Shown piece after piece: positions 17,449-46,232 of a stretch of 64,000 nt of DNA. Both the position numbers and the translations under genes were made by a program. Source of the DNA: Streptomyces cellostaticus (GTDB lineage Bacteria; Actinomycetota; Actinomycetes; Streptomycetales; Streptomycetaceae); the NCBI RefSeq assembly GCF_023630175.1, contig NZ_JALLIN010000001.1, positions 1 through 64,000 on the forward strand, written 5' to 3'. Under the pieces are notes generated by a model. That model did not search any database, was not told the DNA's origin, and worked only from the letters and a program-made list of their open reading frames with translations. Within the stretch, counting starts at the first letter, position 1, and each line of letters begins with the position of its first letter.

Positions 17449-18915
17449 CTACCGGTCGGCGAGTTCCTGGCGCAGGATCCGCTTGAGCACCTTTCCGGTG
17501 ATGCCGCGCGGCAGCGACTCCCGCGCCTCGACCAGCACGGGCAGCTGGTGCGGCTCGAGCAGTTCGGCGAGGAAGGCGGGCAGTTCGCCGACGGCCGCCG
17601 GATCCTCCAGCACCACCACCGCGGCCGGGCCCGAGCCCGCGGCGACCACCGCCGCCTCGCGGACCGCCGGGTGCTCGTACAGCGCCGCTTCCACGGCCAG
17701 CGAGGAGACCCGCACCCCTGCGCCGCCGTCGAGCACATCGTCGCCGCGGTCGAACAGGTGCAGCCAACCCGCTTCGTCGAGGTGGCCGAGGTCGCCGGTG
17801 CGGATCCAGCCGTCGATCCGCACCTCGGCGTCACGCCGGGCGTCCAGGTAGTGGCGACCGGGCGCGGCGGAGCGCAGCTGAATCTCGCCGACCTCACCGA
17901 ACGGCAGTCGGGCGCCCAGGGCGTCGGCGATCCGGACCCCGGTGCCGCGGGCGGCCCGGCCGAGGGTGCCGGGGCGGGCCGGGTCGAAGGTGTTGACGAC
18001 GACCGCGGGGACGGCCTCGGACTGCGAGTACGCGGTGTTCAGCTCCGAGGCGGGGAAGAGTTTCAGCAGTCCGCGGCTGAGCGCGGGGGCCAGCGGGGCG
18101 GAGGCGATCGCCACCCGCTCGACGCAGCTGAGGTCGTAGCGTTCGCCGAGCCGGGCGGCCAGCATCCGCATCGCGATCCACGGGGTGATCATCACCGAGC
18201 CGATCCGGTGACGGCTGATCAGTTCGGCCATCCGCTCCACGTCGTCGACGGCGACCAGCACCAGCGCCGACGGCGAGGTGACCGCGATGATGGCCACCGT
18301 GGTGGCGCTGGAGGTGGTGCCCAGCGGCATCGGTGCGAGCAGCGGGGTCGGGTTCTCGAACTGCAGCAGGCCCTCGGGGCCGCGCCCGAAGGTGAGGTTG
18401 CCGTGCGGGTTGGTGAATGCCTTGGCCGGGCCGGTGGTGCCGGAGGTGTAGAGCACGTCGGCGATGTCCTCGGGGGCGAGCGGCACGTCGACCGGCGTCT
18501 CGTCGCCGCTGTCCAGTTCGGCGAGCTCGGCGGTCCAGCCCGAGAAGCTCGCGGGCGGGCGCAGCGGGCTGCTGTGGATCACCCCGGAGACCTGGCACTC
18601 CGCCAGTCGGCGTTCGATCTCGCGTTCGCCGAGCCGGTCGCTGAGGTGGACGGCGGTGGCGCCGACGCCGAGCACGGCGAGGTAGGCGATCGCGTAGCCG
18701 GTCCAGTCCATGCCGCCGTACAGCAGGCCGATCCGGCGGCCCTTGGTGACGCCGGCGGCGAGAAGGCCGTGGGCGGTGCGGTCGACCCGGCGCTGCCAGT
18801 CGCCGTAGTTCAGTGCGTCGGTTCCGTCGATGTTGAGTGCAATACGGTCCGGATACCGTTCGGCCCGCTGGCGCAGCAGATCGGTGACTCGGACCACGGT
18901 GCTCGCTCGTTCCAT
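17449..18915 (-). CDS. Acyl-CoA ligase (AMP-forming), paralogue 2
   Basis: A 488-residue ANL ligase with ADVLYTSGTTGPAKAFTNPHGN (phosphate loop), TAYSQSEAVPAV, a conventional RTGDLGHLD, and TGKVLKRILRQ with the catalytic Lys. It shares long identical stretches with paralogue 1 (11989-13470) and differs by keeping the normal TGD motif. The pair flanks the flavoprotein, TetR and MFS genes. A CoA ligase is recalled in the leinamycin cluster too, so recruitment for a tailoring acid is conceivable. The gene is divergent from the DUF3224 gene. Confidence 0.85.
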   Translation of the reverse strand: MERASTVVRVTDLLRQRAERYPDRIALNIDGTDALNYGDWQRRVDRTAHGLLAAGVTKGRRIGLLYGGMDWTGYAIAYLAVLGVGATAVHLSDRLGEREIERRLAECQVSGVIHSSPLRPPASFSGWTAELAELDSGDETPVDVPLAPEDIADVLYTSGTTGPAKAFTNPHGNLTFGRGPEGLLQFENPTPLLAPMPLGTTSSATTVAIIAVTSPSALVLVAVDDVERMAELISRHRIGSVMITPWIAMRMLAARLGERYDLSCVERVAIASAPLAPALSRGLLKLFPASELNTAYSQSEAVPAVVVNTFDPARPGTLGRAARGTGVRIADALGARLPFGEVGEIQLRSAAPGRHYLDARRDAEVRIDGWIRTGDLGHLDEAGWLHLFDRGDDVLDGGAGVRVSSLAVEAALYEHPAVREAAVVAAGSGPAAVVVLEDPAAVGELPAFLAELLEPHQLPVLVEARESLPRGITGKVLKRILRQELADR

Positions 18916-19073
18916 GTCGGCTCCTCGACCGCAGGGCTGGAAATCCCACGCTACGAAGCCGCTATCGCCTTATCTGCTCAGAATTGCGCGACTGCCGGGG
19001 TGCCTTGTGGCATATCGTCGAGAGGTTGGCGAACCAGTAGGAATTTTTTCGGACCGGCCGGAGAGAGCTGATC

Positions 19074-19472
19074 ATGACTGAGATTGCTAATTCCGCGTGG
19101 GAGACTTCCTCATGGGAAGAATCCCACTATCTCGAGCCCGTCGACGGCCCGCCGCTTATCCGCGCCGATGTGAAGCGCGTCTTCCACGGCGATGTGGAGG
19201 GTACCGGCGAGGCGGTCCTGCTGTGCTGCCGCCCGGACGAGAAATCGGCCGGATACGTTTCCACCGAGCACATCGTCGCCACTGTGGCGGGACGTTCCGG
19301 CACCTTCGTGGTCCAGCACGGCGCGTCGATGGGCGACGACCGGCCGCAGACCCTCGGCTTCGTGGTCCCGAACTCCGGCACCGGCGGCCTGACCGGCCTC
19401 ACCGGCACCTGTGTCTTCGGCCACGACGAGGAGGGGAAGGCGTACTTCCGCCTGGAGTACCGGCTGCCGTGA
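19074..19472 (+). CDS. DUF3224 family protein
   Basis: A 132-residue protein with the family pattern GDVEGTGEAVLL, KSAGYVSTEHIVATVAGRSG, FVVQHGASM and VVPNSGTGGLTGLTGTC. These proteins form a small beta-barrel (allene-oxide-cyclase-like) of unknown function. GGAGAGAG precedes the ATG. The 158-base divergent region upstream (18916-19073) is relatively AT-rich and must hold both promoters. It ends at a strong terminator and marks the left border of the biosynthetic operon. Confidence 0.85.
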   Translation: MTEIANSAWETSSWEESHYLEPVDGPPLIRADVKRVFHGDVEGTGEAVLLCCRPDEKSAGYVSTEHIVATVAGRSGTFVVQHGASMGDDRPQTLGFVVPNSGTGGLTGLTGTCVFGHDEEGKAYFRLEYRLP

Positions 19473-19480
19473 GACGACGC

Positions 19481-19514
19481 CGTCCCCGCACCGGCAGCGG
19501 CCGGTCCGGGGACG
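19481..19514. terminator. Nested bidirectional terminator at the left end of the operon
   Basis: Outer arms CGTCCCCG and CGGGGACG and inner arms ACCGGC and GCCGGT pair perfectly around an AGCG loop, with one symmetrical C-C mismatch. The hairpin lies between the stop codons of the convergent DUF3224 and PIG-L genes. It would end the 44-kb minus-strand transcript. Confidence 0.75.
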
Positions 19515-19522
19515 TTCCGCGT

Positions 19523-20242
19523 TCAGCGCGCGATGATCTCCAGGGCCACCGCCGGTCGGCCGCCGAACCGCCGGCCGACCAGCTCGGCGAAGGCCTTCAT
19601 CGGCTCGGCGACACTGGTGACCGGCGGATTGAGGCCGCCCAGGTAGGCGCGGTGCGACTCCAGCGAGGTGATGCCCGCCTCCAGATGGTCGGTGACGTCG
19701 ACGGCATGGGTGGGCTGCGGGGAGTTGGCCATCGCCACGTACTTGACGCCTCCCCAGGGCTCCTGGCCGAGGTCCTCGAAGATCCACCGGTTGCCGGCGT
19801 CGCCGACGGCGTCCAGTAGGGCGTGCGCGGTGTGCCGGTGGTCGGGAGTGTTCCACTTGCCGGTCGAGGTGGCCTCCCGGCCGTTGAAGCCGAGCACGAA
19901 GTCGGGGCGGTGGCGGCGGATCGCGGCGGCGATGTCCCGGCGCAGGCCGAGCCCGTATTCGATCTCGCCGTCGCGGTGGTCCAGGAACTCGACCTCGGAG
20001 ACGCCGACGACCTTGGCGCCGGCCCGCTGCTCTGCCTCGCGTACCACCGCTGACTCGGCCGGGGTGAGGCCGTCGATGCCGGCCTGTCCCCTCGTCACCA
20101 GCAGATAGGAGACGCTCTTCCCGGCGGCCGTCCAGGCTGCCACGGCGCTTGAGGTCCCGAACTCGATGTCGTCCGGGTGGGCGACCACCGCGAGGGCGCG
20201 GTTCCAGTCGTCGGGCAGGCTCTGCAGATCTTCAACGGTCAT
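19523..20242 (-). CDS. PIG-L (LmbE) family deacetylase, last gene of the operon
   Basis: A 239-residue zinc-dependent N-deacetylase family protein. The metal motif AHPDD is at residues 21-25, with a later HTAH His. The family includes mycothiol (MshB), bacillithiol and teicoplanin-type deacetylases acting on N-acetylglucosaminyl or N-acylated substrates. Its ATG overlaps the stop of the type II thioesterase gene by four bases, so it is translated with the PKS operon. Possible roles (inference): removal of an N-acyl group from the amino-acid starter, or processing of a low-molecular-weight thiol conjugate of the sulfur-bearing product. No sugar-transfer gene is present. Confidence 0.9.
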   Translation of the reverse strand: MTVEDLQSLPDDWNRALAVVAHPDDIEFGTSSAVAAWTAAGKSVSYLLVTRGQAGIDGLTPAESAVVREAEQRAGAKVVGVSEVEFLDHRDGEIEYGLGLRRDIAAAIRRHRPDFVLGFNGREATSTGKWNTPDHRHTAHALLDAVGDAGNRWIFEDLGQEPWGGVKYVAMANSPQPTHAVDVTDHLEAGITSLESHRAYLGGLNPPVTSVAEPMKAFAELVGRRFGGRPAVALEIIAR

Positions 20243-21000
20243 CGTGACACTCCTGCGGTCGGCAGCTGACGGTTCGTCGGTGCGGTCGGCCGGAGGTCGA
20301 GGTCCGCCCGGATCTCGTCGAGCAGGCCGGCCGCATGGTCCTTGAGGTAGAAGTGGTCGCCGTCGAACTCGCGGACCCGGAAGGCGCCCGCGGTGACCTG
20401 CGCCCAGGCCGCCAGCTCGTCCGTGCCGGCCTCCGGGTCGTCCCGCCCGACGAACGCCGAGATCGGACAGTCCAGGCGGGGAGCGGGCAGCGGCGTGTAG
20501 GTGTCGTTCAGCTCGAAGTCGGCACGCAGCGTGGGCAGGAACAGCCGTACCAGTTCGGGCTGTTCCAGCAGGTCGGACGGGGTGCCGTTGAGCCGGGCCA
20601 CCTCATCGAGGAAGGCCGCGTCGTCGAGCCGCGCGTAGGACGCGCGGCGTGCGGGCAGGTGCGGCGCGCGGCGGGCCGAGACGAACAGCCGCACCGGGGC
20701 GGGCAGGCCGAGCGCCACGAACCGCCGGGCCAGCTCGTAGCAGACGACGGCGCCCAGACTGTGCCCGAACAGGGCATAGGGCCGATCGAGTTGAGCGCCG
20801 ACCAGTTCGGCCAGCGGGCCGATCGCCTGTTCCATCGTCACGTACGGCAGTTCGCGGATCCGGCTCTCCCGGCCGGGCAGCACCACCGGGCGGACCTCGA
20901 TGCCGGGGGCGAGCGCGGCGCGCCAGGGGTGGAAGAACGCGCCGCCGCCGCCGGCGTGCGGCACGCAGAACAGCCGGAGCCCCGCCTCGGTCCCGCTCAT
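20239..21000 (-). CDS. Type II thioesterase (LnmN-like position)
   Basis: A 253-residue alpha/beta hydrolase of the NRPS/PKS editing type: RLFCVPHAGGGGAFFHPW at the N-terminus, GHSLGAVVCYEL with nucleophile Ser81, an ISAFVGRDDPEAG Asp loop and FDGDHFYL with the catalytic His. Type II thioesterases clear misprimed or stalled carrier domains. One base separates it from the KS0 gene and it overlaps the deacetylase gene by four bases. In leinamycin the corresponding gene follows the K-L-M cassette directly; here an extra ACP-KS0 pair intervenes. Confidence 0.93.
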   Translation of the reverse strand: MSGTEAGLRLFCVPHAGGGGAFFHPWRAALAPGIEVRPVVLPGRESRIRELPYVTMEQAIGPLAELVGAQLDRPYALFGHSLGAVVCYELARRFVALGLPAPVRLFVSARRAPHLPARRASYARLDDAAFLDEVARLNGTPSDLLEQPELVRLFLPTLRADFELNDTYTPLPAPRLDCPISAFVGRDDPEAGTDELAAWAQVTAGAFRVREFDGDHFYLKDHAAGLLDEIRADLDLRPTAPTNRQLPTAGVSR

Positions 21001-21001
21001 G

Positions 21002-22270
21002 TCACAACCCCTCGTTGGCGAAGACCACGGCGGAGTGGAAGCCGCCGAAGCCGAAACTGTTGGACAGCGCGAATTCGGCGGCCAGCGGCACGGCGGCGGT
21101 ACCGGCGAACCGCAGCCGGGGCTCCACCGGGTCGGACAGCCACGGGTTGGGGTGCGCGAAGCCGCCGGCCAGCTGAGCGACGGTGGCGACCGCCTCGACC
21201 GCCCCGGCCGCGCCCAGGCAGTGCCCGGTCAGCGCCTTGGTGGCGTTCACCAGCGCGGGGGCGTCCGGGCCGAGTACGCGCAGCAGGGCAGCGGCCTCGG
21301 TGCGGTCGCCGAGCGGCGAGGCGGTGCCATGCGTGTTGACGTAGCCGAGCTGCCGGGGGGTGACACCGGCCCGCTCCAGGGCGGTCCGCATCACCGCGGC
21401 CTCCACCTGCTCGCTGGGGTCGGCGAGGCTGGTACCGCTCAGCCGCAGCGCGTGCCCGGCCAGCCGGGCCAGCACCCGCGCGCCCCGGCGGCGGGCGCCC
21501 GCGGCGGTCTCCAGCACCACGGCGGCGCCGCCGACACCGTCGGTGAAGCCGCGGTGCGCCCGGTCGAACGGGCGGCAGGGCGGTTCGTGGTCGGTGGCGG
21601 CGCCGGTGGCGGCGGGTGTCATCGCGCCCAGCGCGCGGTAGGCCTGGCGTTCCAGCGGGGCGAGTTCGGTGGGCGCGCCGAGCACCAGGCAGGCGTCCAC
21701 CGCACCCGCGTCGAGCAGCCGGGCGGCGGTGATCAGCGCGATGTTGCCGCTGGCGGAGGCGCCGCCCACGGTGCAGCCCTCGCCCTCGATGCCGAGGACC
21801 TCGCTGACCACGCCGACCTGATCGGTGTCCTGCATGTGCAGTGCGTACCGGCCGGGGACGGCGGCGGGACGGTCCCGGTAGCGGTCGGCGGCGCGGTGCG
21901 CGCCCGCTCCGGTGAGGTTGTTGCCGGCCACCACCAGGCCGAGCCGCTCGGGGGGCAGGGCCCCCTCGGCAAGTCCGGCACGCGCCCAGGCCTCCGCGGC
22001 GGTCAGCACGGAGACCTGCACGCCGAGCGGGGACCTGGCTGCCGTCCGGGCCGCCTTCTCCGGCACCCACCCACCGCGGGCCCGCCGCTCCGCGAGCAGG
22101 GCCGGGTAGTCGAAGGGCGGCAGCGGCGCGCCGGGGGAGTCGGCGTCCCGGTCAGCGGCGGGCAGCAGGGCGCTGCGGCCGGCCCGCAGCGCGTCGGTGA
22201 AGGCCTCCAGGCCCGCGCCGGCCGCGCAGTGCACGCCGAGGCCGGTGACCACGACGCCACCGGGGGTCAC
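21002..22270 (-). CDS. Decarboxylating ketosynthase (KS0) of the HMG-synthase cassette
   Basis: A 422-residue free-standing ketosynthase. The active-site region is VGGASASGN instead of VDTACSSS, so the nucleophilic Cys is Ser172. Both His motifs (NTHGTASPLGD and KALTGHCLGAAG) are kept. This Cys-to-Ser pattern is that of PksF/MupG-type enzymes, which decarboxylate malonyl-ACP to acetyl-ACP for beta-branching. The GTG start overlaps the preceding ACP stop (GTGA), so donor ACP and decarboxylase are coupled. The SNSFGFGGFHSAVVF C-terminus is normal. Confidence 0.88.
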   Translation of the reverse strand: MTPGGVVVTGLGVHCAAGAGLEAFTDALRAGRSALLPAADRDADSPGAPLPPFDYPALLAERRARGGWVPEKAARTAARSPLGVQVSVLTAAEAWARAGLAEGALPPERLGLVVAGNNLTGAGAHRAADRYRDRPAAVPGRYALHMQDTDQVGVVSEVLGIEGEGCTVGGASASGNIALITAARLLDAGAVDACLVLGAPTELAPLERQAYRALGAMTPAATGAATDHEPPCRPFDRAHRGFTDGVGGAAVVLETAAGARRRGARVLARLAGHALRLSGTSLADPSEQVEAAVMRTALERAGVTPRQLGYVNTHGTASPLGDRTEAAALLRVLGPDAPALVNATKALTGHCLGAAGAVEAVATVAQLAGGFAHPNPWLSDPVEPRLRFAGTAAVPLAAEFALSNSFGFGGFHSAVVFANEGL

Positions 22271-22509
22271 GCGGAGTGCCGGGCGAGGAGGGCGACCAGC
22301 GAGCGGATGTCCCGGGTCTGCTGGAACTCCATCACGGGCACGCTGATGCCCATGTCCTCCATGGTGAGGGTCACCACCTCGGCCCGGTCGATGCTGTTGC
22401 AGCCCAGGTCGGCGAGACTGTTGTCGAGGGTGACGGTGGTGGTGTCCAGGTCGTACACCACGACGCCCAGATTGCGCCGGACCGCCTCGAAGATGTCGCT
22501 GTGGTCCAT
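22267..22509 (-). CDS. Acyl carrier protein 1 (partner of KS0)
   Basis: An 80-residue discrete ACP with the phosphopantetheine site LADLGCNSIDRAEVV, Ser39. It is coupled by a GTGA overlap to the KS0 gene and lies 12 bases after the HMG-synthase gene. By position it is the donor ACP charged with malonyl, decarboxylated to acetyl by the KS0, and used by the HMG synthase. The divergence from ACP 2 (only the GxxSxDR core is shared) argues for a distinct partner set rather than a recent duplication. Confidence 0.88.
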   Translation of the reverse strand: MDHSDIFEAVRRNLGVVVYDLDTTTVTLDNSLADLGCNSIDRAEVVTLTMEDMGISVPVMEFQQTRDIRSLVALLARHSA

Positions 22510-22521
22510 CTCGTCGTCCTC

Positions 22522-23763
22522 CTAGACCCACTCGTAGGTGCGGTGGTAGCCCTCGGTGCCGCGGTACGCCAGCACCGGCTCCCGGCCGTCGGGGCGGGCG
22601 TCGAGGAAGCGCCGGTAGCGCTCGACCTCGATCTTGCGGTTCTCGATCGGGACCAGGCAGCGGCTGTTCTCGGCGAGCAGTTCGGTGTACTCGGCGAAGC
22701 TCAGCGGAATGCGGGCGTTCAGCCGGCCCGCGATGTCCAGCTCGGCGAGCGCGGCGCGCGAGCCCTCGTCGATGAGTCCGCTGAAGAACTCGGAGGCGCA
22801 GCCCGAACCGTACGAGAACAGGCCGACCCGGGCGGTGCCCCGGTACGGGGCGTTGTCGATGAGGCTGGCCAGGGCCAGGTAGACGGAGCCGGAACAGAGG
22901 TTGCCGACCTGGCTGGGGTAGACCAGCGAAGGCGACACCCGGGCGGCGAAGTCCGCTTCTACGGCGTCCGGGGTGGCTCGGGCCTGTTCCCGCATGAGTT
23001 TGCGGTGTGCGGCCTTGACCAGCCCGGCGAACGGGGTGTGCAGGGCGAGTTGGTCGAAGGTGGTCCGCAGGTCGACGTCGGATACCTTGCCGCAGTAGTC
23101 GGCGAAGCTGTTGGACAGGCAGTCCAGGTAGGCGAACAGCGAGCCGTCGACGTCGGCGATGTCGTGGTCCGGCATGGGCCGCGCCGAGTCCATGGTCTCG
23201 TAGGCGTGCGCGCCGAACGCGCCGAGGTCGAGGGCGAGGACCCGAGGGTCGTCACCGAGCAGCATGGCGGAGGCGCCGGTGCCGGTGGCGGGCTCCGCGT
23301 AGCCGGCCCGGGCGTCCACCATGGACACGTCGGTGGCGATCACCAGTGCCTTGGCTCCCGGGGAGACGCCGGAGGCCAGGTAGCCGGCGGCGATCTGCAA
23401 GGCGCCGGTGGCGGCGTAGCACGCCTGCTTGACCTCCATCACCCGGCACTTGCGGCTCAGGCCCATGAACTCGTGGACGTACGAGGTGATCGACTTGCTG
23501 AAGTCGACGCCGGACTCGCTGGAGGCGAGGATCAGTTCGATCCGCTCCTTGTCCTGCGGGGCGAGCCGGTTGACGATCGGAGCGGCCGCGTTGACGGCGT
23601 TGGTGATCGGGTCCTCGCAGGGCAGGGCGATCGAGCGGGCCCGCATCATCAGGTGGCCGATCCGCTCCCGGTCCAGGCCACGGCCCTCGAACAGCTCGGC
23701 GGTGGACAGTTGGGCGAAGCCGGCGTGGACGTTCAGCGCCTCGATGCCGATCCGGCCGGTCAT
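22522..23763 (-). CDS. HMG-CoA synthase homologue (LnmM/PksG type)
   Basis: A 413-residue HMG-synthase-fold enzyme. The nucleophile is Cys115 in VKQACYAATG. The Glu/His elements appear as SSESGVDFSKS and LHTPFAGLVKAAHRKL, and GSGCASEFFSG is near the C-terminus. The size is typical of PKS-cassette HCS enzymes. It would add the acyl unit from a donor ACP to the beta-keto group of an ACP-bound polyketide, most probably on the ECH-containing module of the large PKS. It overlaps ACP 2 by ATGA (23760-23763). Confidence 0.93.
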   Translation of the reverse strand: MTGRIGIEALNVHAGFAQLSTAELFEGRGLDRERIGHLMMRARSIALPCEDPITNAVNAAAPIVNRLAPQDKERIELILASSESGVDFSKSITSYVHEFMGLSRKCRVMEVKQACYAATGALQIAAGYLASGVSPGAKALVIATDVSMVDARAGYAEPATGTGASAMLLGDDPRVLALDLGAFGAHAYETMDSARPMPDHDIADVDGSLFAYLDCLSNSFADYCGKVSDVDLRTTFDQLALHTPFAGLVKAAHRKLMREQARATPDAVEADFAARVSPSLVYPSQVGNLCSGSVYLALASLIDNAPYRGTARVGLFSYGSGCASEFFSGLIDEGSRAALAELDIAGRLNARIPLSFAEYTELLAENSRCLVPIENRKIEVERYRRFLDARPDGREPVLAYRGTEGYHRTYEWV

Positions 23764-24023
23764 CGCTGCTTCACCTCCACCAGGAAGTCGATCAGGGCGT
23801 CGATGTCGGGCACGGTGCTGAAGCCGGCCATCGGCTCGCGCACTCCGAGCGCGTCGATCAGCGCCATGATGATCTCCACCCGGTCCACCGAGTCCGCGCC
23901 GAGGTCCTTGAGGTGCTTGTCGCCGGTGATCTGCTCGGCGGGCACCTGGGGCAGGACGGCGGCGACGGTCTCGTGCACCAGGCGGGTCACTGCGGCGCGG
24001 TCGGTATCACTGCGCTGCGGCAT
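23760..24023 (-). CDS. Acyl carrier protein 2 (LnmL-like)
   Basis: An 87-residue discrete ACP with KDLGADSVDRVEIIMAL, phosphopantetheine Ser45. The ATG overlaps the end of the LnmK-like gene by 17 bases and its stop overlaps the HMG-synthase start. In leinamycin the order K-L-M encodes acyltransferase/decarboxylase, ACP and HMG synthase, so this ACP should carry the propionyl (or other) donor made by the LnmK-like enzyme. Confidence 0.9.
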   Translation of the reverse strand: MPQRSDTDRAAVTRLVHETVAAVLPQVPAEQITGDKHLKDLGADSVDRVEIIMALIDALGVREPMAGFSTVPDIDALIDFLVEVKQR

Positions 24024-24996
24024 TCGAGCCCTCCAGTCGTACGTGCAGGGTGCAGACCGCCAGGCAGCGGCCGCTCGCGGTGTCCTCGACCACCGCGTTC
24101 CAGCGTTCCTCGGCCGGGTCGTCGCGGCGCCGCCAGGAGCGCAGCCGGATCCGCAGCACCGAGTCGGCGTCGGCATTGCCGAGGTAGCAGAGCTGGTGAT
24201 CCAGCACCGTTCGATCGAGGAATCTACGGTCGGCGCGTCCCTGGTTCCGCCACATTTTGAGCAGGGCGCCGTCGATGATGGAGAAGTACGAGGCGAAGTA
24301 GAGGAGTCCGACGCCGTTGATGTCGCGGGTGATGTCGATCGGGTACTCGACCTCGTCCGCGGTCACCAGCTCCTCCCACTGCGGGTCCTGCGGGTCGTGG
24401 AAGGTGTGCCGGACCCGGGCCGAGCCGTACGCGGCCCGCGGCGAGTGGGCGGCGGGCAGGTGCGGCAGGTGGGCGTGCCGGAAGTCGGCCGGCGCGGAGG
24501 TGATCAGTCCCTCGTTGCTGCCGACGTGACTACGGGTGACCCAGCGGTTGAAGTTCTGCACGTACAGGCAGTCGGGCTGCCGGGCTGCGAAGAACTCGTC
24601 GGGATCCAGGCCCTGTTCGGGCTTCGCCTCGGATCCGGGCGGCACCCGGCGGATCCGGTGCAGGGTCAGCACCGACTCGCTGCCGTAGCCGAACACCCGC
24701 GAGGTGGTCTCGATCCGGTCGCCGAAGGTCAGCGCGCCCGAGTGAAGCTGCCCGCCGGAGCGGACCCTGAAGTAGTAGAAGGAGAGGTAGGTGGGCTGGC
24801 CCCGGTCGTTGACCGCGTTGAACGCGTCGGTGCCGCAGACCTCGCTCACGGTCTCCCAGGTCCAGTCGCCCACCTGGCCGACGAACAGCGAGTTGTGCCC
24901 GCACATCCCGGGCTTGACGGTGACCAGCCGGCCGACCGACCCGTCGGCGGCGCGCCACACCTCCGGCCGCAGCAGCGATCCCTCGGTCCCGGCCAT
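24007..24996 (-). CDS. LnmK-like bifunctional acyltransferase/decarboxylase
   Basis: A 329-residue double hot-dog protein. The N-terminal VTVKPGMCGHNSLFVGQVGDW and the YLSFYYFRVR segment (residues 70-79, containing the candidate nucleophilic Tyr) match LnmK as recalled. Further family features are ALTFGDRIETTSRVF, FNRWVTRSHVGSNEGLI, INGVGLLYFASYFSIIDGALL and LDHQLCYLGNADADSVL. LnmK loads methylmalonyl-CoA onto LnmL and decarboxylates it to propionyl-ACP. The ATG lies two bases after the PKS stop. Whether this homologue keeps methylmalonyl specificity cannot be read from sequence. Confidence 0.9.
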   Translation of the reverse strand: MAGTEGSLLRPEVWRAADGSVGRLVTVKPGMCGHNSLFVGQVGDWTWETVSEVCGTDAFNAVNDRGQPTYLSFYYFRVRSGGQLHSGALTFGDRIETTSRVFGYGSESVLTLHRIRRVPPGSEAKPEQGLDPDEFFAARQPDCLYVQNFNRWVTRSHVGSNEGLITSAPADFRHAHLPHLPAAHSPRAAYGSARVRHTFHDPQDPQWEELVTADEVEYPIDITRDINGVGLLYFASYFSIIDGALLKMWRNQGRADRRFLDRTVLDHQLCYLGNADADSVLRIRLRSWRRRDDPAEERWNAVVEDTASGRCLAVCTLHVRLEGSNAAAQ

Positions 24997-24998
24997 CG

Positions 24999-46228
<21,230 letters not shown>

Positions 46229-46232
<4 letters not shown>

